Source: LLD-282 sp964395835 (GTDB lineage: Bacteria > Pseudomonadota > Gammaproteobacteria > Berkiellales > Berkiellaceae). From it: a stretch of DNA of 64,000 bases. Under the pieces are notes generated by a model. That model did not search any database. It was not told where the DNA came from and was given only the letters and a program-made list of their open reading frames with translations. Positions 45,307-54,639 of this stretch are shown here, piece after piece. Made by a program: the position numbers and the translations under genes. The stretch spans positions 62,001 to 126,000 of the forward strand of contig CAYNBJ010000003.1 of NCBI GenBank assembly GCA_964395835.1. Direction: 5' to 3'. Each line of letters opens with the position of its first letter. Positions within the stretch are counted from its first letter, which is position 1.

Positions 45307-46464
45307 ATGCTAGGCTTTGACGAAAATGACAATGCGCTTTTGATCGCTTGCGAGGAAGGAGACGCAGATCTGGCTCTTTTCCTATTGTGCAGAGATATTC
45401 AGACTCTCAAGCCGATGCTGGATGCTGTGAATTCACAAGGTCAAGGACCATTAATCTTAGCAACTCGTCGGGGCCTGTTAGGGGTCGTATCGGATATTTT
45501 AAGACTAGCTCCTGAGCTAGTCTATCAGAAAGACAGTGATGGTAAGAGTGCCGCAAGCTATGCGATTGAGAATAAAGCAGATGCTCAAAGCCAGACAGAA
45601 AAAGCAACTGAGGCGCTGCGTGGTGCAAATAGCTTGATGTGTCGAGACAAGTCTACGGAAAAATGTGTAGAATGGTATAGATGGTCTCATTCTACAGAAC
45701 AACCTGCTAGTACTAGAATGGAGAGACAGACCGAGATTTTTGCGGCGATGTCTGCCGAGATGTCTGACAACATGTCTACCGCGGTGTCGCTGATGAAAAA
45801 CTATAGCGACATGTTCCAGCAATACATCAAGAAAGTAGAAGCCTGTGATTCTGCTCTAAAGCAAACTATGCCAATAATGTCCACTTTATCTCAGAAAATG
45901 AAATATATTGATTCTAAATTCCGTGTTGTGGATCTGTCACTCTCTGCGCTCACTCAGGCATGGCTTATCATTAGCATATGGGTGAATAAATTAAAGTCTG
46001 ATCGCGCCAAGAACAATTTGGAATCCGAGGAGATGGGGATTGCCATGTTGAGGGTGATAGACCTGGCGCAGAAGCACTACGAAGCGGCCGGGCACCACGC
46101 AGAGTGTTTGAAAAAATATATGGTTTTTTCAAAAATCGAGATGGCTTTGCAAGATAGACAGGTGCTCTTATTAGGTTTTTGGCAAAAAATCCGACTTTTC
46201 TTGAAAAAAGCTCAGGAGAGTATTGTGTCTTTTTGTACAAGTGCTTATGAAACAATCTCTTCCTGGTTCGATGTGCACAGTGAGCCACGAAATGAAGATC
46301 TTTTGAATTCTGAAAGAGCTAATACGAATCCAGAGAATCAAGATGGATCTGCGCTTAATGGGTTGTCAGCGTTCATGGCCTTTTGGCCTATTGGCCAAAG
46401 AATTTCTCGGGAAACTGAAAATGACGAGCAGGCAGATCCGATCATGAGCGCACTTCGATTTTAA
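45307..46464 (+). CDS. Putative effector with degenerate ANK and helical C-terminus (385 aa)
   Basis: The first 100 residues contain two or three weak ANK-like units ('DNALLIACEEGDADLALFLL', 'GQGPLILATRRGLLGVVSDI'). The middle (about 140-290) looks helical and may form coiled coils. Near residues 295-325, 'FWQKIRLFLKKAQESIVSFC' and the following residues resemble the C-terminal helix of the ANK paralogues at 47 and 51.8 kb. The tail is acidic and ends 'DPIMSALRF'. Function is unknown; a role as a membrane-associated host effector is inference. Confidence 0.72.
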   Translation: MLGFDENDNALLIACEEGDADLALFLLCRDIQTLKPMLDAVNSQGQGPLILATRRGLLGVVSDILRLAPELVYQKDSDGKSAASYAIENKADAQSQTEKATEALRGANSLMCRDKSTEKCVEWYRWSHSTEQPASTRMERQTEIFAAMSAEMSDNMSTAVSLMKNYSDMFQQYIKKVEACDSALKQTMPIMSTLSQKMKYIDSKFRVVDLSLSALTQAWLIISIWVNKLKSDRAKNNLESEEMGIAMLRVIDLAQKHYEAAGHHAECLKKYMVFSKIEMALQDRQVLLLGFWQKIRLFLKKAQESIVSFCTSAYETISSWFDVHSEPRNEDLLNSERANTNPENQDGSALNGLSAFMAFWPIGQRISRETENDEQADPIMSALRF

Positions 46465-46972
46465 AGTAGAGTATATTTTCATTCTTTTGAAAATAGAGCT
46501 CTTTCATCAATTTTTCAATATGAAACAGTTCATGAGAATAACGATAAAGGACATGTCAAAATTGAGCAAAAATAGCAGCTCTCATGCATCATATGGATTG
46601 AATTCAAGAGAATTTGATTCATTCGCTGTATGGAATCAAGGTTTTTTAAGAAGAAAAATATATTATCGAGAAGCGCTATTATAGCTCTTCCATGCTATTT
46701 GATGCGTAAGAATGCAATAATATTGCTCATAGTGATTGGTGGATTGCACGCTCATTGTATTGGAGATGAGACTTGGTGTTTAATGCAGATAAATTTTGGA
46801 TGATAGATGCAAAAGCTGCAGAACATTTAGGCTCCTCATGCAACGTTTCTGCTCAGCTGAATACAAAGGAGTATGAGAAGGAAATTCCATGTCTTTCAAT
46901 GATCTCACTTGTTCAGTCAAGAAAATTTTTTAGGCCTAGGCGCTCTCTATGCCCTTCCATTCCGTATCGAAT
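46465..46972. other. Intergenic region, no convincing gene
   Basis: Two short open frames (65 and 70 codons) occur, but neither has a good ribosome site or recognisable features. An AT-rich inverted repeat (TATTTTCA/TGAAAATA) lies just after the preceding gene. The stretch leads into the conserved leader of the next gene. Confidence 0.5.
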
Positions 46973-47095
46973 TTATGTATATTAATCATATAGTTGCACG
47001 AAAGTTGGCAGCAACCCTCTTTGTTGGCTCTGACACAAGACATCAGAGCTAAGATTTGTTTTTTTAGCATAGCCTATCGGCTCTAAGGATTTAAA
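46973..47095 (+). ncRNA. Conserved structured 5' leader, copy A
   Basis: About 120 bases before the 1197-residue ANK gene are closely similar to 54513-54639. Predicted elements: P1 TGCAC/GT..GCA with a GAAA tetraloop (46995-47010); CAAC/GTTG (47012-47026); GCTCTGA/TCAGAGC (47027-47049); AGCC/GGCT (47071-47082); then AAGGA. The P1 sequence differs from copy B but pairing is kept, which supports an RNA element. TATATTAAT at the 5' edge may be a -10 region. Function unknown. Confidence 0.6.
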
Positions 47096-50000
47096 ATGGA
47101 CAACTCTAAACAGCCGCAGCAACAATTGCAAGACGCTGAGTCTATGTTTGTTGTCTTAGAATCCGATTTCAAAAACGTCAATCCAGAAGACATTTTAGAT
47201 TCTCTCAAGAACAATTCGCTCACACAGCAAGATTTTGCTGATCGAAGATTCTTTACTTATCTTGGGCCTGCGAAAAAAAAGATAGAAGTCACTTTTTTCC
47301 AGAAAGCTTTGCTGCAATTGCGACGCAGTATGCTGAAAAACAGTAAGTGGTTAACATGGTTAGAAATTGCAAAAGTTATTTTAGAGCACGATTGCCCTAG
47401 AGATAATCCTAATCTAGCCAAGAAGGACGCACTCCTTATTGTGCTACATATCATGCAAGAGCAGATGGGTGAGATGATACATTGGAGGCAGCAGAAGCAA
47501 AATTTTGATGATGCACAAAAAAAATATGATTCCCTGAAAGACATTTTACAACTGATTTTAAAAAAGCAGATATGCCGAGTGACGAATAAGCATATTGAAT
47601 CTTCTTTGTATTTGAATGAGTTTGCAATTGTAAATGAGCTTGTAGCAGCTGAGTGCAGACAAAGGAATTCAGAGATTCACGGACCAGACTCGCAAACGTC
47701 CTTTATTACGATTTTCAATCGAGACACAGATCTGCCTCTTTTGCATACAGTTCTGGATCGTATGAGCGCAGATCACGATTCTATATTCGGAGATAGCTCC
47801 CTTGAGATCGAGAGTGAATTGTTCCAAATTTTCAAAACACTTGTGCAAACATATCCAAAATTGGCTTCATCTTCATATAGATATCACAATGTCCCGAATG
47901 GATCTCACTCAACGACTCCTTTAGACTATGTTTTAAATAAACTGCTGATATCTCAAGAGGCAGATTCTAATTCCCATCGAAGTAAAAAAGCCCGTGAGCT
48001 GCTAAAAAGTATTCAGTGCTTGAAGCTTCAAGGCGTCGATATCTCACAAGTACCCTCTATGTTAACAGAATCACAATATCCAATATGGCATCCATTTCAG
48101 GTTTTTATAGAATCCTTGATAGCGTGCAAAAATAATAATGAAGAGGCCGCTGCAGTGGTCTATACAGGTGAAACCACCCTTCATATTGCAGCGAAAAACG
48201 GCAGCATGCAGGATTTGCAAGATCTCATCAACAGCCTAAACAGCTCTGATCAGCAAGATGTGTTTTCGTATAAGGATAATAAAAATTGGACTGCCTTACA
48301 TGTGGCAGCTAATAGGGGGCATGTAGAGGTTGTCCGAGCACTGCTTGGCGCTAATGCCGCTAGCGATGCGTGGGATAGTAAAGGCCGTACTGCCTTACAT
48401 TTGGCAGCTAATCAGGGGCATGTAGAGGTTGTCCGAGAACTGCTGAGCTTGAATAATCAGACGTTGCTTCTTATGGCAGATGATTATTACACACATTCTG
48501 CCTTGCATTTGGCAGCTTTGAAAGGGCATTTAGAGTGCGTGCAAGCACTGCTGGAGGTGAAAAATCCGTATTTGCTTTGCTTGCAGGATAAAGATGGCCA
48601 TACTGCCTTACATGTGGCAGCTTGGGGGGGGCATGTAAAGGTCATCCAAGAACTGCTTCGGGAGGAGGATGCGTCCTTGCTTACGCAGCGGGATCAGAAA
48701 GGCCATACCGCCTTACATGTGGCAGCTTTGAAAGGGAATTTAGAGTGCGTGAAAGCACTGCTGGGGGTGCGGAATATATATTTGCTTCTCAATCAAGATA
48801 ATAGCGGACATACCGCCTTGCATTTGGCAGCTTGGCAGGGGCATGACAAGGTTGTGCAAGAACTGCTGGGGGTGAATAATCCATATTTGCCTCGATCGCA
48901 GGATAAAGATGGTCGTACTGCCTTACATGTGGCAGCTTGGCAGGGGCATGACAAGGTTGTGCAAGCACTGCTTAGTGTGAAGAAGCAGGATTTACTTCCA
49001 CTGCAGGATCGAGATGGTCGTACTGCCTTACATGTGGCATCTTTGAAAGGGAATTTAGAGTGCGTGAAAGCACTGCTGGGGGTGGACAATCAAGATTTGC
49101 TTCTCATGAAAGATAATAGCGGACATACAGCCTTGCATTTGGCAGCTCTGAAAGGGAATTTAGAGTGCGTGCAAGCGCTGCTGGGGGTGGATAATCAAGA
49201 TTTGCTTCTCATAAAGAATAAAGATGACCGTACTGCCTTGCATTTTGCAGCTAATCAGGGGCATGTAGAAGTTGTCCGAGTACTGCTTCATAAGTCTGAG
49301 TGGCTGCGTATGCAGTTAGATCATAAAGGTCATACTGCTTTATATTATGCACAGAAGGGCAAGTATAGCGATGTTGTGCAAGTACTGAATTTGCACCGAA
49401 CGAGTGATAATAACGAACATACTGCTTTAGATTTGGGAGGTCAGAAAGGTGCTCCGCATGAGCCGGATTTGAGCAATTTGATAGATAATCTCGAATGCAG
49501 CGTTATGGATTCAGCTTTATCGTCCACAAATAAGAATGCAGTAGAGCAATCTTTGGAACAAAGTGCGCAGCAGCTTCCAGAGCCAGATTCTCAAGAGCAA
49601 GATATTGTTCAGACCCCAGTGGGCTTGAATCGTGATGGCCTCAACAATGTGAATGTAGAGCAATCTTTGGAACAAAGTGCGCAGCAGCTTCCAGAGCTAG
49701 ATTCTCAAGAGCAAGATATTGTTCAGACCCCAGTGGGCTTGCATCGTGATGGCCTCAACAATGTGAATGTAGAGCAATCTTTGGAACAAAGTGCGCAGCA
49801 GCTTCCAGAGCTAGATTCTCAAGAGCAAGATATTGTTCAGACCCCAGTGGGCTTGAATCGTGATGGCCTCAACAATGTGAATGTAGAGCAATCTTTGGAA
49901 CAAAGTGCGCAGCAGCTTCCAGAGCTAGATTCTCAAGAGCAAGATATTGTTCAGACCCCAGTGGGCTTGAATCGTGATGGCCCCAACAATGTGAATGTAG

Positions 50001-50689
50001 AGCAATCTTTGGAACAAAGTGCGCAGCAGCTTCAAGAGCAAGATTCTCAAGAGGAAGATATTGTTCCGACCCCAGTGGTCTTGCATCGTGATAGCCTCAA
50101 CAATGTGAATGTAGGGCAATCTTTGGAACAAAGTGCACAGCAGCTTCAAGAGCAAGATTCTCAAGAGAAAGATATTGTTCAGACCCCAGTGGGCTTGCAT
50201 CGTGATGGCCCCAACAATGTGAATGTAGGGCAATCTTTGGAACAAAGTGCGCAGCAGCTTCCAGAGCCAGATTCTCAAGAGAAAGATATTGTTCAGACCC
50301 CAGTGGGCTTGCATCGTGATGGCCTCAACAATGTGAATGATGATATATTGAATTTGAGACTGACGACTTCTTCGAATTCTCAAAATGCTTTTTCGCATAA
50401 TTCAGGTGCGGGTATGGCAAGTGCATCAACGTCTTCAGAACAGTTGAGTTGGTGGCAAGAAATTTGGATTTTTTTGAGCGCAACTGTGGATAGTCTGTGG
50501 TCTTTTTGTGCGAGTGTTTCTGAAACAATTTGCTCATGGCTCGAATCGAGTAGGGAAGCAAGGACGATGCATTCTCCTTCCAGTGTTCCGGCTACTACGT
50601 CAGCGGCATCTCAGTCACTGAATGATTCTAGTGCTCCACTAAGACGTGAGGAATCAGGAATCGATCGCAGGAAGCGCAAGAATTCGTGA
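47096..50689 (+). CDS. Ankyrin-repeat protein with 38-residue repeats (1197 aa)
   Basis: Four parts are visible. Residues 1-350 form a non-ANK domain shared with the two next paralogues ('TWLEIAKVILEHDCPR' type core). Residues 358-745 carry 12 canonical ANK repeats of the 'GHTALHVAAWQGHDKVVQAL' type. Residues 816-1081 are seven tandem 38-residue repeats. The C-terminus has a helix 'LSWWQEIWIFLSATVDSLWS' and a tail ending RRKRKNS. The ATG follows AAGGA. The C-terminal helix could insert in membranes, and the basic end resembles a nuclear localisation signal. Both roles, and secretion, are inference. Confidence 0.88.
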   Translation: MDNSKQPQQQLQDAESMFVVLESDFKNVNPEDILDSLKNNSLTQQDFADRRFFTYLGPAKKKIEVTFFQKALLQLRRSMLKNSKWLTWLEIAKVILEHDCPRDNPNLAKKDALLIVLHIMQEQMGEMIHWRQQKQNFDDAQKKYDSLKDILQLILKKQICRVTNKHIESSLYLNEFAIVNELVAAECRQRNSEIHGPDSQTSFITIFNRDTDLPLLHTVLDRMSADHDSIFGDSSLEIESELFQIFKTLVQTYPKLASSSYRYHNVPNGSHSTTPLDYVLNKLLISQEADSNSHRSKKARELLKSIQCLKLQGVDISQVPSMLTESQYPIWHPFQVFIESLIACKNNNEEAAAVVYTGETTLHIAAKNGSMQDLQDLINSLNSSDQQDVFSYKDNKNWTALHVAANRGHVEVVRALLGANAASDAWDSKGRTALHLAANQGHVEVVRELLSLNNQTLLLMADDYYTHSALHLAALKGHLECVQALLEVKNPYLLCLQDKDGHTALHVAAWGGHVKVIQELLREEDASLLTQRDQKGHTALHVAALKGNLECVKALLGVRNIYLLLNQDNSGHTALHLAAWQGHDKVVQELLGVNNPYLPRSQDKDGRTALHVAAWQGHDKVVQALLSVKKQDLLPLQDRDGRTALHVASLKGNLECVKALLGVDNQDLLLMKDNSGHTALHLAALKGNLECVQALLGVDNQDLLLIKNKDDRTALHFAANQGHVEVVRVLLHKSEWLRMQLDHKGHTALYYAQKGKYSDVVQVLNLHRTSDNNEHTALDLGGQKGAPHEPDLSNLIDNLECSVMDSALSSTNKNAVEQSLEQSAQQLPEPDSQEQDIVQTPVGLNRDGLNNVNVEQSLEQSAQQLPELDSQEQDIVQTPVGLHRDGLNNVNVEQSLEQSAQQLPELDSQEQDIVQTPVGLNRDGLNNVNVEQSLEQSAQQLPELDSQEQDIVQTPVGLNRDGPNNVNVEQSLEQSAQQLQEQDSQEEDIVPTPVVLHRDSLNNVNVGQSLEQSAQQLQEQDSQEKDIVQTPVGLHRDGPNNVNVGQSLEQSAQQLPEPDSQEKDIVQTPVGLHRDGLNNVNDDILNLRLTTSSNSQNAFSHNSGAGMASASTSSEQLSWWQEIWIFLSATVDSLWSFCASVSETICSWLESSREARTMHSPSSVPATTSAASQSLNDSSAPLRREESGIDRRKRKNS
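49541..50338 (+). repeat. Seven tandem 114-base repeats
   Basis: Seven in-frame 114-base units each begin GT(A)(G)(A/G)GCAATCTTTGGAAC and encode V(E/G)QSLEQSAQQL...NNVN. Units 2-4 are almost identical, while 1 and 5-7 differ at a few codons (LPEL/LPEP/LQEQ, QEQ/QEE/QEK). The paralogue at 51.8 kb lacks this array. Confidence 0.95.
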
Positions 50690-51813
50690 TCACTCACATA
50701 CTTTGTGTCTGTGAAGGTTGCGCTTTACTGGACTGTGCAAGAGGATTATGCTGAAGCCAATGTGGATCTGTATGTGCAGATCAATTTGAGGCCTGCTCGG
50801 GGATGGTTGTATGCTCAAAGTTCATAAGTTGTGCAATGCCCCCATTGTCCTTCAAGTATTAAGACTGTGATCTGCTTTTGAATAGCATTTTTAAGCACAT
50901 TTCGGTTTTGTTAATAAAGAATAATTTTATGTGTTTGGTCTTATCATCTGCCATACAAAAAAACCAGCTATCGCTAGGTTAATGAACCGACAGTTCTTGT
51001 TATCAAATCTCGCATCTGTCTGATTGAATATTGCGATTTTTTTTAAGGTTGTGACCCAAATACACCGAATGACCTTCAGATGATCTCAGCAGATTGGATA
51101 CCGCGCATCCATACTCACTGCTGATGGATTCACGTCTTGAGATTGCACAAGTTTGAGAATATCGCAAAAGTGTGTGTTTTTGTTTTTAGATCGGTATCTG
51201 TCTCACAGAATATGCGATAATCAATGAGAATCGATTCTTCTCTATTCAAAGCATTTCAAAGCAGGGTGATAAGGACAATTCCTGTCAGAACAGCTTATTG
51301 ACTACGCATCTGAGATAGAACAGTGTCATCTGCGATTCATAAAAACGGTTCTGATAGATGCAGACATGTCCCTGCTATTGATCAAGGCGCTCTTGTGATA
51401 GCGCTCAATCTGAATCAGGCATGCTGCTTGTTTGTGAAAATGCCTTATACAATTCCTTGGTACAACGATAGTGCGATATTTTTGACCATTGAGAGTGCTG
51501 TTTATTATGCCCAGCATTTGAATGTATTTTCAGAAAAGTGCGATACTCGTGCATTTGATGCAATGAACTGCTATCTGAGAGCCACTCTTTTATCATCTTC
51601 CATTTTGCATCAGATTTATGTATATTTTTCGTGCAGTAAATGAAAATCTGATCGCGAAAAATTTTAAAAGATCACCATTGAACAAAGAAAAAAAGTCTTT
51701 TTATAAAATAACCCCGAAACTCTCACTAGCTTTTATAAGCAATGCTAGAGGGAATGATGAGCATCTTTCTTTAAGGCGGCTCAGAATTCTTTTTTCAGCT
51801 ATAAGGAATGGCA
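50690..51813. other. Intergenic region with duplicated 3' flank and divergent leader
   Basis: The first about 140 bases after the 1197-residue gene (GTGATCACTCACATACTT...) match the flank after the next paralogue at 54342-54470. The middle holds no convincing gene; a GTG-started 106-codon frame at 51323 lacks support. The last part before 51814 ends with a motif similar to the conserved leader (TTCTTTTTTCAGCTATAAGGAAT), but without the full hairpin set. Confidence 0.55.
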
Positions 51814-54341
51814 ATGGACAACCATAAACAGCTTCAGCAAGAAATTGAAGACTTTGCATCTATGTTTGCTGATTTACAATCTGATTCCAAGAAAGTCCAG
51901 CCTCAAGCTCTTTTAAATTATCTCAAGAACAATAAGCTCACTCAGCTGGATATTGCTCGGATAAAACCGAAGTATAGCTATTCGCATGCTTATCGGGATT
52001 TTCAGAAGAATATGATGTGCCGAATCAGTATCGAAGTCACGTTTCTCCAGAAAGCTTTGCTTCAATACAGTGAATCGAGTGATGCAACATGGCTAGAGAT
52101 CGCAAAAGTCATTTTAGAGCACGATTGCCCTAGAGAAACTGTCAATCAAAATGGTGATGATGCCCTCTTTATTCTACTCAAGCAGATGCATTCGATTAAA
52201 AGTAAATTTTTTATCAATCGGGATCAACATCCTGTTCGGAAACAATATGATTCTTTAAAAGGCATTTTGAAACTGATTTTAAAGAAGCAAATATGCAAAG
52301 TGACTGATAATCGCATTGAATATTCTTTGCATTTAAAGGATTCTGCAATTGTACAGCAGCTTGTAGATGCGGAGTGTAAACAAAGGCAGCAAGATCATGG
52401 CTATCCAGACTCTCAAAATTCATTTATTACAATGTCAAAATCCAGGAAAGAAGCTATTCCTCTTCTGCATAAAGTGCTGGAATGTGTCTGCTCTAATGAA
52501 TCTGCTATGAGTGGTGCTCATGTCGATGCAGGTGAGAGTGAGTTTTTCAAAATCTTTCAAATACTTGTGCAAACATATCCAGCGTTTGCGCAATATAAAA
52601 AACCACAATTTGGGCAATATCACGAAATCATTAGCACTCCTTTGGAATATGCTGTAAATGCGCTGCTGCAGGTTATGCTGGAAGATCGCTTTTCTTTTCC
52701 ATCTCAAAACATCGACCTGCTGAAAATCATTCAGTGCCTGAAGTTTCAGGGTGTTAATATCTCGAATGTGCCTTCCGTATTGAAATCAAACTATCCAGAA
52801 TGGCATCCAGTTCAAGTTTTTATACAATCTTTGATAGAGTGCAAAAATAATCAAGAAGCTGCTGCAGTGGGGTATATCGATGAAACCGCTCTTCATATTG
52901 CGGCGAAAAACGGCAATACTGCGGATTTAAAAACTCTGCTCGAAAGAATGTATTCTAACGATTTTGTGTCTTATAGAGATCGTAAAGGCCGTACCGCCTT
53001 ACATGTGGCAGCTTGGAACGGGCATGTAGAGTTTGTACAAACACTGCTTCAGATTTCTGATAACCGTTTGCTTATGAAGAAGGATCACAGAGGCAGGACC
53101 GCCTTACATGCGGCAGCTTGGAAGTGGCATGCAGAGGTTGTGCATGTATTGCTTCAGGTTGATAAAGATTTGCTTCGGATGCAGGATCACAACGGCTGTA
53201 CTGCCTTACATATGTCAGCTTGTAACACACATATAGACGTTGTGCAAAAATTGCTTGAGAAGGCTGATCAGAATTCGCTTCGGATGCAGGATAACAATGG
53301 CCGTACTGCTTTACATTTCGCAGCTTGGAATGGGCATGTACAGTTTGTGCAAGGACTGCTTCAGGTTGATAAAGATTTGCTTCGGATGCAGGATCACAAC
53401 GGCTGTACTGCNNNNNNNNNNNNNNNNNNNNNNNNNNNNNNNNNNNNNNNNNNNNNNNNNNNNNNNNNNNNNNNNNNNNNNNNNNNNNNNNNNNNNNNNN
53501 NNNNNNNNNNNTGCAGGATAACAATGGCCGTACTGCTTTACATTTCGCAGCTTGGAATGGGCATGTCAAGTTTGTGCAAGGACTGCTTCACAAGGATAAA
53601 GATTTGCTTCAAATCCAGGATCACAGTGGCCGTACTGCCTTAGATTTAGCAGTTTGGAACAGGCATGCAGAGGTTATGTCTGTATTGCAAGCCGCCGATA
53701 AGACTTTACGTTTTCTTCAGATACCAGATAAAAAAAGCCGCACTGCCTTGCCTGAGGTCGCTGTGAATGTGCATGAAGAGGGTATTGAAGAATTTTTTGA
53801 TTGTGATAATCGCGAGGTTTACATCTCTTTGCATGATAATGGCGGATTCAATGCTATAGATTGTTTATCTCAAAAAAAGCATAGTACAGTAGCGCAAGAT
53901 TTGGCACAAGTGCAAGCGCAGTATCAACAAGTGCGGTTTCAAGCACAACAGAGTGTGGTCTCGTACTGTGACGGCCTCAAGAGTGTGAATGATGATATCG
54001 CGTGTTTTAGATCGGACACTTCATCGAATTTGAAAAATGATTGCTCGCAGAATTCAGGCGAGAGTATAGCAAGCGCATCAGAGTCTCTAGAACAATTGAG
54101 TTGGTGGCAAAAAATTTGGATTTTTTCGATCGCAGTTGTGGATAGTCGTATGTGTTTTTGTGCAAGTATTGCGGAAAGAATTTGCTCATGCTTCGAATCG
54201 AATAGAGGACCAAGGACGCTGCATTCTCCTTCCAGTGTTCCGGCCACTGCGTCATTGGCATTTCAGTCACTGAATGATTCTGGTGCTCCACTAAGACGTG
54301 AGGAATCAGGAATCGATCGCAGGAAGCGCAAGAATTTGTGA
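51814..54341 (+). CDS. Ankyrin-repeat protein, interrupted by an assembly gap
   Basis: This paralogue of the 1197-residue protein is split by 100 Ns (53412-53511). The part before the gap has the shared N-terminal domain (1-350) and five ANK repeats ('GRTALHVAAWNGHVEFVQTL' type). The part after has two more repeats, a linker and the C-terminal helix 'LSWWQKIWIFSIAVVDSRMC' with a tail ending RRKRKNL. The frames before and after differ as drawn, but the gap length is arbitrary. I choose ATG 51814 (MDNHK, six bases after AAGGA) over ATG 51808 to match the paralogues. It is probably one intact gene. Confidence 0.78.
53412..53511. other. Assembly gap (100 N)
   Basis: Exactly 100 Ns stand inside a run of near-identical ANK repeats; the sequences on both sides (TGCAGGATAACAATGG...) are repeats of one another. 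The number of Ns is a placeholder, not a measured length. Confidence 0.98.
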
Positions 54342-54512
54342 TCACTCACATACTTCGTGTCTGTGAAAGTTATGCTTTCTGGACTGTGCAAGAGTCTCAT
54401 GCTGAAGCCAATGCGGATGTGTATGTGTGGATCAATTTGATACTTGCTCGTGAGTGCATAAAATGAAATTCTATCTGAGACGGATGCGGTTATCCTCTTT
54501 TACCCCATGTGT

Positions 54513-54639
54513 TTTTTGTGTATATTAATCATGTATTTGCGGTGAAAACCGCAGCAACCCTCTTTGTTGGCTCTGACACAAGATATCAGAGCTAAGATTT
54601 GTTTTTTCTAGCATAGCCTATCAGCTCTAAGGATTTAAA
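54513..54639 (+). ncRNA. Conserved structured 5' leader, copy B
   Basis: This leader matches copy A at 46973-47095. P1 is here a perfect TGCGGT-GAAA-ACCGCA hairpin (54538-54553), followed by CAAC/GTTG, GCTCTGA/TCAGAGC (54570-54592) and the stretch GCATAGCCTATCAGCTCTAAGGAT before the ATG. P1 changed sequence while keeping the GAAA loop and pairing. Whether it is a riboswitch, thermosensor or protein-binding leader cannot be told. Confidence 0.6.

Noticed and set aside
46773..46985. A 70-codon frame before the 1197-residue ANK gene.
   Set aside because: It runs into the conserved leader, which explains its 3' end, and has no ribosome site or protein features.
46973..47095. Resemblance of the ANK leader to a SAM-I riboswitch (GCAACC followed later by GCTAA).
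   Set aside because: The long closing stem, kink-turn and other core parts of SAM-I are not visible, and the downstream genes have no methionine link. I report it only as an unclassified leader.
49541..50338. CRISPR-like regular repeats.
   Set aside because: The 114-base units are contiguous, in frame and coding, without spacers; no cas genes are present.
51323..51643. A 106-codon frame between two ANK genes.
   Set aside because: It starts with GTG, has no ribosome site and no recognisable features. Part of its 3' end is the region similar to other leaders, so it is probably non-coding.
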